A stretch of DNA of 64,000 nt, taken from Paramoeba atlantica (lineage: Eukaryota; Discosea). This document shows positions 54,864 to 63,689 of the stretch, one piece after another (position 1 is the stretch's first letter; the number at the start of each line of letters is the position of its first letter). The notes under the pieces are model-generated. The model was given only the letters and a program-made list of their open reading frames with translations. It did no database searches and was not told where the DNA came from. The position numbers and the translations under genes are program-made. The stretch is taken from positions 62,001 to 126,000 of the forward strand of contig CDRNVI010000051.1 in assembly GCA_977017575.1 (NCBI GenBank), in the 5' to 3' direction.

Positions 54864-56665
54864 ATGCCTAAATATCGCAGATTAAATCTCCAGGAGCGTC
54901 TGGATCTTCAAACGATGTTTGAGAACGGTTCAACCCGCCGAAAAATTGCGAATTCAATAAAAGTCGCATAGCACAGTGACTCGAGAACTAGCGCGAAACA
55001 AAAAGCGGGGCAAGCATTACTTGGCCGGTCACACGAATCGGCTGGCACGAAATTGCCTGAGTAAGAAGGGAACCAGGCCTCAAATTATTTGTGGAGCCTT
55101 GCAGGAGAAAGTTAAGTTGGTTCACAAGGTTCACCTTCTACTATTTATCGTTTCGTTCAACGGGATAAGGACGCAGGAGGAAATGTACACAAGGCTCTTC
55201 GTATTAGAGGGAGACGACCATAGAAGCGTCGCACGAACGGCCGGAGCACGATATGAAACTGCGCCCCTATTAGTAAGCGTCCGAAAATCGTCGACAGACG
55301 GCATCACTCTGGTGACTGGGAAGCTGATCTTGCGGAAGGAAGTAAAAAAAGTGGATATAAACCCCCGCTCACGAAAAGTGACCCCCCTCTTTTTTTTCGT
55401 ACAAATGTCCGTTTGAGCTGATTTTTGTTGCATTTTGTAGATCTCAACACAAGGACTTTGCGCGTGAAGAAATGAGACAAAAAGAAACGAATACGCACAA
55501 TTTAGAGAAGAATTAACATTTTTTCACTTTTTCGCCCTGCAATCTTATACACTCCTTAAGTCGAGAATCAAAACTTAATACTGTTTTGTCGATCACTTTT
55601 TGAGTTAAAGAAGACCATGCTTTACGTACACATCGGATAAGTGAAGGCTTGTCCGATGGCGTTTGTTCGTCTACCGACTCTTGGACCATAGACCAGACGT
55701 TTTCTATGGGGGAAAGGTCGGGCGAGTTGGGGGGCCAGTTTCTTAGAACATCACTCATTCGATTCTCAATATACTCTTTGGAGGCACGGGCAGTATGTGC
55801 CGTTGCCCCATCCTGTTGAAATACACTATTAGGGAGGAAATCTACCTGTTTTGATATTTCTATGTACGTCTTACTTGTAATAGATGTGTCATTTGGTAGA
55901 ATAACCAAATACCTCCACCCACAGGACTCAAAGTGTATTCCCCGCTAGATTTTTTTCGTTCAGATATTTTTTGATTATCCTTCTAGAGACGTTAAAATCA
56001 CGGGATAATTGTTTTATCGGAACACCTTCTGCATGTCTCATCTTCAAAAGAACCTTACCACTATCCGTAAGCGCCCCTTTTGGAAACCGATATGGTGATT
56101 TGGTCATTTTTGGAAAAAAAAGTTGAAAAGCCAATTATTTTTTTTGACTAAATTTTAAAATTTTAAAATGAGCTAAAAACAGCGGGAACGTGCAGATCTC
56201 GAAATTTTGAACGAAACAGTGGTATGATAACCCACCCACGCCCCCATGTGCTAAAAATAAGGGGGGGTCACTTATTCGTGAGCGGGGGTTTATTTTAACA
56301 TTGTGTCAGCGCAAGAGTAGATTCGTTGTTCTTCGCACTCTCAAAACCAAGCAGGCAAAGGAAGTTGAAAGGGAGGTATTGAAAGGGTTAAAGAAATTTA
56401 AAGTTCTTACTATTATTTATGACAATGGGACAGAATTTTGGAATCATGAGAAGGTAAATCAAAAGTTAAATTGCAGGTCGTAGTTCTGTCAGCCTATCAC
56501 TCATGGGAAAAAGGGGCCGTTGAAAATATGAATGGCTTGGTTCGTCAACATCATTCAAAGTCTGATGCTTTCGACATTTTGACGCAGGCTGAAGTTAGTA
56601 AGACGGCACGAAAGTTGAACTATTGACCACGGAAATGTCTCAATTGGGGGATGAAACTGATCCTC
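54864..56665 (+). pseudogene. IS30-like transposase, split by a mariner element
   Basis: The blocks come in the IS30 order: NLQERLDLQTMFENGSTRRK, IANSIKV (helix-turn-helix), TRELARNKKRGKHYLAGHTN, SPSTIYRFVQRDKDAGGNVH, LRIRGRR, a linker, then HSGDWEADLAEGSKKSGY with the first catalytic D. After the 930-bp insert come LTLCQRKSRFVVLRTLKTKQ, IIYDNGTEFWNHEKV (second D), KKGAVENMNGLVRQHHSKSD (E) and a final KLNY, PRKCLNWGM. IS30 transposases are about 320-380 residues, so almost the whole protein is represented, though with frameshifts and stops. IS30 is a bacterial family; a eukaryotic resident copy is uncommon. Confidence 0.8.
55361..56292 (-). mobile_element. Tc1/mariner element nested in the IS30-like relic
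   Basis: Ends TAAACCCCCGCTCACGAA and its inverse (CGTGAGCGGGGGTTTA at 56277-56292) with TA at the borders. Inside on the minus strand are a helix-turn-helix piece (56134-55928; GVPIKQLSRDFNVSRRIIKK) and the catalytic part (55908-55513; VFQQDGATAHTARASKEYIE, WPPNSPDLSPIENVWSMVQE). The stretch between the two was not read in frame. Its removal restores the order of the IS30 blocks, so it came later. Sister copies are at 62.5-63.3 kb and 59.2 kb. Confidence 0.85.
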
Positions 56666-57355
56666 TTTGTCGCAAGGTAGGAGTAGCCTCCCTTCTCTCA
56701 TCCACCATCACCCCGCCCGGGCCAACTTTTCCAGCCTCTGCGCGCTCCAGGACCTTACAAAAGCACGATTAGACACCGCACACTGGAAGTCTCCCTCACC
56801 GCGAGCAAACATGTCTGCTACGACAAGATGAAATTTTCTGGGGTGAAATTGCGTCAAAGCGATCAAGCATAAAAAAAAATATCCATTGCCACTGGTCCTC
56901 CTCTCTTAAATGAAATTCATACGCTATATTGCATCAGACGCAGTAGCTATCTGCTTTTGAGCGTCCGACCCCGGAGCGCGTATTTCATTGAATAGGCCAC
57001 TGCTCATCTTGAAGCGTACCTTCAAGAAGGCCATCTCTATGCTCCCGGGGTCCAAGGTGAAGTGGGCGACTTTGTCGAATGTGTGTGGCGCTCTGTTTCG
57101 GGGAAGCGGTCTTGCGTTTACCAGAAGTGGCGTCAGCGGACCGCTTCTCGTCAAAGTGAAGCAAATAACGGGGCTGGGTCCTCGCCACTACCCCCAGAAT
57201 ACAATCCCCGTTGTATTGGGTGGCTACCACCATCGCTCCTTCATATCCTTCGATTCGTTTCCAGGCCTTGTAGGTGTGTTATGAGACTGTAAAAGGTATG
57301 AAGGTAAGACGGTAGAAGGTAAGGTAACATAGGGTAAGGCAATGTCTTCCACGCT
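56640..57355. other. Repeat-derived DNA with an unidentified coding relic
   Basis: The plus frame around 57050-57250 has GEVGDFVECVWRSVSGKRS, SCVYQKWRQRT, the paralogue of 19200-19260. No complete ORF. The remaining stretch shows nothing recognisable. Confidence 0.4.
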
Positions 57356-57377
57356 ACTGTTGTGTTCTAATCCTAAT

Positions 57378-57600
57378 TACTGTACCCCTCTAGTTATCTG
57401 TCACTACTTTTCGTGAAAAAGTGACAGACACACTACAAGTACTACTTGTACAGTGCAAGCAGTACCGCGGAACACCCTAGTTGTACCCTGTTCTTAGTCC
57501 TGGAGGTTATAAGGTGTGGAAATGCTTGAAAACCAAATTAGCATGACAGACAAGGAATACTCACGTGTGAGTTGTCAATATAAAAGTTGTCAATATAAAG
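57378..57600. repeat. Orphan MITE end and an interspersed repeat
   Basis: TTACTGTACCCCTCTAGTTA, TCTGTCACT is the left end of the MITE family at 24132. From 57477 to 57600 lies the repeat shared with 6122-6268. Confidence 0.55.
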
Positions 57601-58183
57601 CAGAACGTCGGAAAATTGTTTTAAATTCGTGATTCTAAGCTTTATGAGCGTAGTTTCAAATTTTACCTCACATGATCAAGTTTTTTTGAACTCGTGTTTT
57701 CTTTATTTTTTTAACGTGTCACTGGGTCACATAATCCTTGTGACACCTGGAGTTCTTGATTTTGAATCGGAACAGTCTTTCTGCCTTTTCCGACACATCC
57801 GCTGTGTCGTCTAGTGGCTTGAACACCAGCTCTGCCCTCTCCGCAATTGACGATCCCGACTGGGCCAAGCGATGAGTCAGGTTGATCCTGTGAGGATCAG
57901 TGGAATGGGGAAGAGAGTATAGCGATATAGCCTGTAGGCTTCCGTGAAAGACACTGAGTGTCACGAAGATGGAATCCATGAGGGCTTAGCAAAGCGTTTT
58001 TTCACGGACACAGAATTGTTATCAGTTACAGACCCATGGATGAGCACCTGCTTGGATGCTCAACTTTTAGACGATGCATTAGCAGTTAAAAATAGTGTGC
58101 AGTCTAAATTCGATGAATAGTGCGGCTCCCCAGAGGTCAGCAACTCGCTAGTTGCGGAGCCCACAACTTCCCAATGCTCCTGC
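57601..58183. other. Intergenic DNA, no gene recognised
   Basis: A minus frame (57979-57719) of 86 codons (MDSIFVTLSVFHGSLQAISL) has no family features and no paralogue in the window. It is not called a gene. Confidence 0.35.
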
Positions 58184-58500
58184 TCAATGTTGGATTGAAT
58201 CCAACGTTGAATCCGCCGAGGTGTCGAACACGCTTGTTTTTGGAGAAACAAGTTTTTCCAAGTTAACGATACGTTGCGTTAAGTTGGCAGTTCGTCTGTA
58301 ACAGAATAAGACGCAAAGTGCTTGGAAGAAATTCCCATGAAAGGGTTCCTTGAAGTCCCATACGCTGCCAGTCAATGCGAATAGCCTTCCATCAGAATTT
58401 AGTCTAACGTTTCTCCATTCTTGAATGGGTTTGCTTGGGTCCCATGAAGGATCAGAGTTCTTAATATTATTGCGGTGGTTGTATAACTCCCGCTCTACAC
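58184..58500 (-). pseudogene. LRR gene fragment, cap region
   Basis: SSVERELYNHRNNIKNSDPS, W-D-P-S-K-P-I-Q-E-W-R-N-V-R-L keeps the W ... W spacing of the family cap but has lost both cysteines. FHGNFFQALCVLF may be the first repeat. The later part (SADSTLDSIQH) shows no LRR. It is the rightmost trace of the family. Confidence 0.5.
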
Positions 58501-58621
58501 TCGATAATTGAAAAAAAAGTGAACAAAAACAGTGAAAATATAAAGAGGAACACAGTAATATAATAGAAGAAAAAAATAGAAAAGGGGGCTCCGGTGGTCC
58601 AAAACTGAAAAAAAAATTGAA

Positions 58622-58686
58622 AAAAATGGGGGGTCCATGGGGGGGGTCCATGGGGGGGGTCCAGGGGGGGGTCCAGGGGAGGGGGT
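58622..58686. repeat. GGGGGGGTCCATG-type minisatellite
   Basis: Four to five units of about 14 bp (GGTCCATGGGGGGG, later GGTCCAGGGGGGG). It generates proline-rich shadow frames on the minus strand. Confidence 0.85.
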
Positions 58687-58861
58687 CATGGTCGAGCAAA
58701 TTTTTTCGAAAAAATTATTTTTCAAAACAAAACCGCCGAAGGGGTAGCCGGGCTCTTTTCCACCCCCCTCCGCAGGACCGGTCCGCCAAGTTCGGATTTC
58801 TTCGGAAAAAAAAATTTGAAAAAAAATTCAACTTGGCGAAAAAAATGGATTTTTTTTCCCA

Positions 58862-59205
58862 CAATCGTTTCCCATATTGTATTTTGATAGTTTGGGACCT
58901 ATACTAGCTTTCTCCGCAGTTGTTTTCGCAAGATATCCCTTCTTCGAGCCATGGTGCGCCCCTGAAAATGACCCGTTTTTGACTAAAAAAGGTGAAAAAG
59001 TATTTTTCGGACCCCAAGGGGCCTTTTTATGTCAAAAGAATGGTCTGGTTGGAGTCGTATTCTCTACGCAATACGTTCGATAGGCTTTCGTTCATGCCTA
59101 CGAGTGATTTCCCACGCACAAAATGTCGGATTTAGTGCTCTGAGAGCAAAAATACGCGAAAATCACCCCATTTTTACCCGAAAATCAGATATTTTTGCTG
59201 TATCA
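58862..59205 (+). repeat. Interspersed repeat R1, second long copy
   Basis: Matches 15594-15935 over its whole length with about 75-80 percent agreement by eye. It is directly followed by a mariner N-terminal scrap, so the two may be parts of one element or nested. Confidence 0.7.
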
Positions 59206-59350
59206 AAAAAAAAAAATTGTCTCGTGATTTTAACCTCTCAGTAAAGATTGTAAGAAAATACGTTAGCGAAAAAAACTTGACCCCAGAATACACTTTGAGC
59301 CCTGAACGAAAAAAATGTATTGAATCTCGAAGAAATAGAATAAAGAAAAA
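59206..59350 (+). pseudogene. mariner transposase N-terminal scrap
   Basis: Reads LSRDFNLSVKIVRKYVSEKN, L and SPERKKCIESRRNRIKKN. It corresponds to the helix-turn-helix of the copy at 55.9-56.1 kb (LSRDFNVSRRIIKKYLNEKN). Nothing further of the protein follows. Confidence 0.65.
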
Positions 59351-59351
59351 T

Positions 59352-59512
59352 AGGCTATGTCTCTACTTCGTTGAATATTCAACGAAGCGCCGTCGGTACG
59401 TTGAACGATTCAGCGAATGGGATTTTAATTTTTTTTCGAGCGAGCGTTCGATTTTTTTAACATTTTAAATTGTCTTAACGGAGCAACAAAGGTAGCGCGT
59501 GGTACTAGATTT
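59352..59512 (+). repeat. 150-bp repeat, left copy of an inverted pair
   Basis: Contains GTTGAATATTCAAC, TCGAGCGAGCGTTCGATTTT, AACATTTTAAATTGTCTTAA and GCGCGTGGTACTAG. The reverse copy lies at 62331-62452 and lacks about 35 bp of the middle. The pair brackets the Merlin transposase. Confidence 0.75.
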
Positions 59513-59542
59513 TTTTCACCGATATTTTCTAGGATTCTGCCA

Positions 59543-59766
59543 GCGAAGCTCACTTCTGGAGGCAAAAGCCCCCGTCTGCGAGCAAGGCCCAACTGTGAGC
59601 GAAGCCCACTTCTGGAGGCAAAAGCCCCCGTCTGCGAGCAAGGCCCAACTGTGAGCGAAGCCCACTTCTGGAGGCAAAAGCCCCCGTCTGCGAGCAAGGC
59701 CCAACTGTGAGCGAAGCCCACTTCTGGAGGCAAAAGCCCCCGTCTGCGAGCAAGGCCCAACTGTGA
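59543..59766. repeat. 56-bp minisatellite, four copies
   Basis: Four units of exactly 56 bp (GCGAAGCCCACTTCTGGAGG, CAAAAGCCCCCGTCTGCGAG, CAAGGCCCAACTGTGA) follow each other with one or two changes; a fifth starts at 59767 and breaks off. Since 56 is not a multiple of three, the long minus frame through it is a repeat artefact. Confidence 0.95.
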
Positions 59767-59797
59767 GCGTAGCCCTGGGACATAATTATATTTTTTG

Positions 59798-59828
59798 GCG
59801 ACCCGCGCGCTGGAGCGCGCGGGTCGCG
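59798..59828. other. Perfect 13-bp hairpin
   Basis: GCGACCCGCGCGC and its inverse GCGCGCGGGTCGC are separated by TGGA. It lies between the minisatellite and the Merlin ORF, 100 bp before its ATG. A terminator, origin-like stem or element end are all possible. Confidence 0.7.
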
Positions 59829-59930
59829 CACTGAGAACTGTATGTCTGCCACTTCCACAGGATTCTGGACTATTCTTTAATATTGATGTGTAGAAAACAC
59901 GGCATTTTTCTTTTGCTGATCCTATTTTGA

Positions 59931-61124
59931 ATGAACAACAACAGTGATACTGGAAATACTTCGGAAGCATTTTTGCGCCGCTTCATGGCTTTCTTGGAAA
60001 CACAAGTTTCTCTCACCAATAGTAGCGTTAAAAATCGTGAAGATGACCCATCTTGGACTGAGGGTACAATTCCTCCCTTCGAAGCACACAGAGTGTGTCG
60101 GGGGTGCGAGGGCTTCGCGTGCGTTCGGGTATGGCCAAACATGCGATACATTCCTCAGGGGGAAGCGGCCGAGGTGTGGATGAAGAATCATGGACTCTTG
60201 TCGGAACCGCAATGTAAACGTCACGGGGGGGAGTTCATGGTGGGGATCAAGGGGAGCCTTCAGTTTTTTGAGTGCACTCATCGGGGGGAGGGTGACACCA
60301 GTGCGTGCAGGGCAAGGGTTTTTCGGTATGCACCTTACTTGAGCAGCCGATCTAGCGTCACTCTTACCACCCTTCTTCTAATCTGGGCGGACATAGCAAA
60401 TAATTTGACGACTGGACAAATCGCCCGTAACCGTGGAGTGCGTCAGAGGGCAGTAACTAATCTCCTGCACATGGTTTCGAACGCCGCTTATTTTCGCCAG
60501 GAGAATGTCGACTTTAATTTTTCGAAGTTGCAAGTCGATGAAACTTTCATTGGGAAAAGAAAGTATCACCGCGGAAAGCGGGTTAGAAAGGTTGGGTGGT
60601 GGTTTGTCACCGTCACGGAGATTGATGACCGGAAAATGGGGAGAACGCACTGGAAGCTGGTCAAGCGAAGGGACCAGAATACGCTTCTCATTTTTATCAC
60701 TCCCCATTTAACGAGTGCACGTTCAGTGGTGGTGACTGACGAGTGGCGGGGGTATATTAACTTTGGGGAGTACTGCCGCCATTTTACTGTAAATCACAGT
60801 AAAGAATTCGTGACCCTAAAAGGGCACCATACAAACCATGCGGAGGCTGCGCACCGGACAATCAAACATTGGATAAAGCAACAACACTACAATTATGGTA
60901 TGTCTTCAATAGATCTGCACCGCAATGTGGCCTTGCAATGCGTAAAGTACGGGTATGGGAAAACAGAGCGCAAAGAAGCATGGCAGGTGCGTTTTATTAA
61001 TATACTTGAGTGCATCCGCGATTTCTACGGATGCGAGGACATTGAAATCATGAATGATCTCAGCGATAGTTTCTGCAGCTTTTCTGAAGCTAGCCAAGAA
61101 ACTCTTTCCTGTGAGGAAGAGTAA
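59931..61124 (+). CDS. Merlin (ISXO2/IS1595-type) transposase, apparently intact
   Basis: A clean 397-codon frame from ATG. The N-terminus has Cys-rich blocks (VCRGCEGFACVRVW, CKRHGGEF ... CTHRGEGDTSAC) that form the zinc ribbon. A helix-turn-helix follows (LTTGQIARNRGVRQRAVTNL). The catalytic core has LQVDETFIGKRKYHRGKR (first D), VVVTDEWRGYINFG (second D), and a third block HTNHAEAAHRTIKHWIKQQH. In this family the last acidic residue is E or N; HAEA fits. Merlin elements make 8-9 bp target duplications. Terminal repeats next to the ORF were not found with certainty. It could still be active, or a domesticated gene. Confidence 0.85.
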   Translation: MNNNSDTGNTSEAFLRRFMAFLETQVSLTNSSVKNREDDPSWTEGTIPPFEAHRVCRGCEGFACVRVWPNMRYIPQGEAAEVWMKNHGLLSEPQCKRHGGEFMVGIKGSLQFFECTHRGEGDTSACRARVFRYAPYLSSRSSVTLTTLLLIWADIANNLTTGQIARNRGVRQRAVTNLLHMVSNAAYFRQENVDFNFSKLQVDETFIGKRKYHRGKRVRKVGWWFVTVTEIDDRKMGRTHWKLVKRRDQNTLLIFITPHLTSARSVVVTDEWRGYINFGEYCRHFTVNHSKEFVTLKGHHTNHAEAAHRTIKHWIKQQHYNYGMSSIDLHRNVALQCVKYGYGKTERKEAWQVRFINILECIRDFYGCEDIEIMNDLSDSFCSFSEASQETLSCEEE

Positions 61125-61329
61125 AAAAATTGAGTGTCATACCTGGTCTATTCTTTTTCATTTTTAACTCCTTTTATACATGTGTATAGATCCGTTTGTG
61201 CATAGTGTTTTGTACATTATAGGTCAGGGACATTGTTAGATATATACTTTCGTGATCTCACAATGTTGGGGATTAGCGACCCCCACCTTTCCGAGCTACG
61301 TCCACAGCAACGTTTTTTTACAGGGTTCG

Positions 61330-61445
61330 CAGAAACTATAATATAGTAAAATATAATTTTTTTCATTGAATATAGTTACTATATAGTACTATATTTACTA
61401 TATTTTACTATAAAACTATAAGAAAACTTTAAAGTTTTTTTCACT
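61330..61445. repeat. ATAGTA-rich low-complexity stretch
   Basis: Built of TATAGTA and ACTATATTT units that can fold on each other. It is AT-rich and lies after the Merlin ORF. No function is suggested. Confidence 0.7.
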
Positions 61446-61573
61446 TTACAATTGATATTTTTTGAGTTCTCTCCGCTTGTGAAGGATATACACACCCCTC
61501 TACACGCGTTCTTACACGCTTACATACGTATGATACAAGAAATTCTACACGTATGACAAGAAATTCTAAAAAA

Positions 61574-61770
61574 ATGTAACCCAAGCTAAAGTTGACGGGG
61601 GAGATACTAAAAACACCTTTGGCAAACCACCATAAAAATGGAAGGGTCTGCCCCTTAAATGTTCTTTGGTCACGTTGGAATCCTTTACAAACCGGGAGAC
61701 ATCATTCCATTTTGTGGTGGTTTAAAGGTGCTTTTAGAACCTCCCTCGTCCACTTTAGCCTGGGTTACAT
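61574..61770. mobile_element. 197-bp fold-back MITE
   Basis: Left ATGTAACCCAAGCTAAAGTT and right, in reverse, ATGTAACCCAGGCTAAAGTG agree for about 65 bp (further GGGAG, CACCTTT, AACCACCA). Same end family as at 12337-12375 and 30084-30106. Ends of this kind suit Tc1/mariner derivatives. Confidence 0.8.
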
Positions 61771-62330
61771 AGCTATCGAAACGTGCTCCCTCTTCCCCGC
61801 GGTTCCATCGCCGCCGAAAAATACCATCAGCTAGTACGTCATTTCCCCGGAAATAGCGATGAAACGCACGCGAAAGGAGTGACGATAGGAAGCACAAACT
61901 CTCCACCGGACAGCACACCGCGTAATTTATTCAGACTCACATGATTGTAAAAATTTTTTTTATACTTTCGTCGAACTGAGTTTTTCTGTGGTTTTACTCG
62001 GTATCGTGTAAAGCCTTGGGGTACATCTTCTCCAAGTATAGACCAGGTATGTATTATTCTACGCGCGCTATATTATACTATGCTATATGTAGATTCATTT
62101 TCAAATAATTTTTTGAATGCAAGTTACCAAAACAAGTGTTATCCCTTAAATAATAGAACTTTCTTTTTTCCCAAAAAATCTTGCACCTATATTTTCTAAT
62201 AATGCACGACGTATCTAACACCATGTTTCATCCGTGCGTTTCACATTCATTCACAGGAATCTCCAAACGGGTTAAACAACAACAACAACAACAGAAATGT
62301 ACATGAGATCGACTTGTCGAAACAGAGTTT

Positions 62331-62452
62331 CTAGTACCACGCGCTCCCTTACTTGATCCGTTGAGACAATTTAAAATGTTAAAAAAATCGAACGCTCGCT
62401 CGAAAAAAATTAAAATGCCGTTCGTTGAATATTCAACAAAGTAGAGACGTAC
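62331..62452 (-). repeat. 150-bp repeat, right copy of an inverted pair
   Basis: In reverse it reads GTTGAATATTCAACGAACGG, TCGAGCGAGCGTTCGATTTT, AACATTTTAAATTGTCTCAA and GCGCGTGGTACTAG. It pairs with 59352-59512. Confidence 0.75.
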
Positions 62453-62560
62453 CCGAAAAATATTGCCCCTCTCTATCTCGCCGGTGTGCCAAAAATTAAC
62501 TCGGGTAGGCAAATAAAGGCTAAACGAAGTGGGGGAGGTACTAAAGTGTCGTAAAGCACG

Positions 62561-63290
62561 GTGCTTCATGATCTTTCAATCATGGGGTATGACTATTTAC
62601 AGACAAAAAAAATCTTTGATACTAGTGATGGCCGAAAGAACATGTCGGTAGCACCCGGTGAAAAAGCCGCTCCACGTCAAAAAGTACGCTGGGCGCCTAG
62701 ATGTCAAGTTTGGGGTGCTATAGGAGTAGGGTGGAGATACTTAGTTGTTCTGGACTCTGACTCGTCTATCACGAGCATGTCCTACATTAAGACACTTCCC
62801 ATGGAATTGTATTTTTCAGCAAGACGGGGCCACGGCGCACACCGCGCGCGCCTCTAAGGAGTATTACGAATAGAATGAAAGATCTATTGAACAATTGCCC
62901 CCCAATTCACCAGACCTTTCCCCCATAGAAAACGTCTGGTCTATGGTGCAAGAGGTAGTGGACGAGCAGACCCCATCTGACAAATCTTCACTCATCCGAT
63001 GCATACGCAATGCGTGGTCTCGTTTGTCACAAAAAATGATTGATAAAACGGTTTTGAGTTTCGATGCTCGCCTCAAAGCGTGTATAAGATTGAAAGGCGA
63101 AAAAGTGAAAAAATGGTAAATGTTAAATATAAACTATCATGAAAGATATTTTTGATTCCGGTTTTTAGCGCACAAAGACATTGTGTTGAGATCTGCAAAA
63201 TGCAACAAAAATCAGCTCAAACGGACACTTGGATGAAAAGTTAGGGGGGGGGGTTTGGCTGTGGGGGGTTTATTTTTATATTTTTGAATT
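62561..63290 (+). pseudogene. Tc1/mariner element, sister of the nested copy at 55.4 kb
   Basis: The first catalytic part is only loosely kept (CQVWGAIGVGWRYLVVLDSD). The end is clear: CPPNSPDLSPIENVWSMVQE, VVDEQTPSDKSSLIRCIRNA and a basic C-terminus LKGEKVKKW (63119). The right border, in reverse TAAACCCCCCACAG and then TGTCCGTTTGAGCTGATTTT, matches the border of the nested copy. A frameshift after about 62815 breaks the protein between the second D and the E block. Confidence 0.75.
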
Positions 63291-63366
63291 TAAACGCATT
63301 CTTTAGAACGTTTTTCGTTCCAAAATCAGGCAAAAAAGGGGGAAAAAATTGAGGTCTCTTTTAAAA

Positions 63367-63684
63367 CGGGTTCCGGGTTATTGTGCCCCCCTGCACAATA
63401 ACTGGTTCTAGGCACAACAACTAAATATTGGAACGAACCAAAAAAGGGTAAACAAAAATTGGCCTCGCTTCGCGGCGCCTTTTTTACGGACAAACATGTT
63501 CATATGCAGAATTACTTCTATTTAAGAGGTGCTTTGTTAAATAAAGTCAATTACGAGAAAATGGGAATAAAACACCCATTTTCGTGCCGCCAATATTGTG
63601 GAGGGGGGCAAAATAATAATGGTCGTTTCCACTTATTGTGCCCCCCTGCACAATAACTGGGTCTAGGCACATTAACCCGGAACA
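63367..63684. mobile_element. 318-bp small element with hairpin direct repeats
   Basis: GTTCCGGGTTA at the left is inverted at the right (TAACCCGGAAC). TTATTGTGCCCCCCTGCACA, ATAACTGG, TCTAGGCACA occurs at 63378-63416 and again at 63633-63671, and each copy holds a 9-bp hairpin TTATTGTGC/GCACAATAA. The inside is without gene. The class is unknown. Confidence 0.55.
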
Positions 63685-63689
63685 AGGTT

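Noticed and set aside
57719-57979. 86-codon minus-strand ORF
   Set aside because: No family features, no paralogue and no support beyond being open.
58495-58725. Proline-rich protein on the minus strand
   Set aside because: It is the GGTCCATGGGGGG minisatellite translated.
59543-59766. CRISPR-like array
   Set aside because: Four contiguous 56-bp repeats without unique spacers; a minisatellite in eukaryotic DNA.
59425-59970. Repeat protein of 56-residue units on the minus strand
   Set aside because: The 56-bp minisatellite is open in several frames; period and composition explain it.
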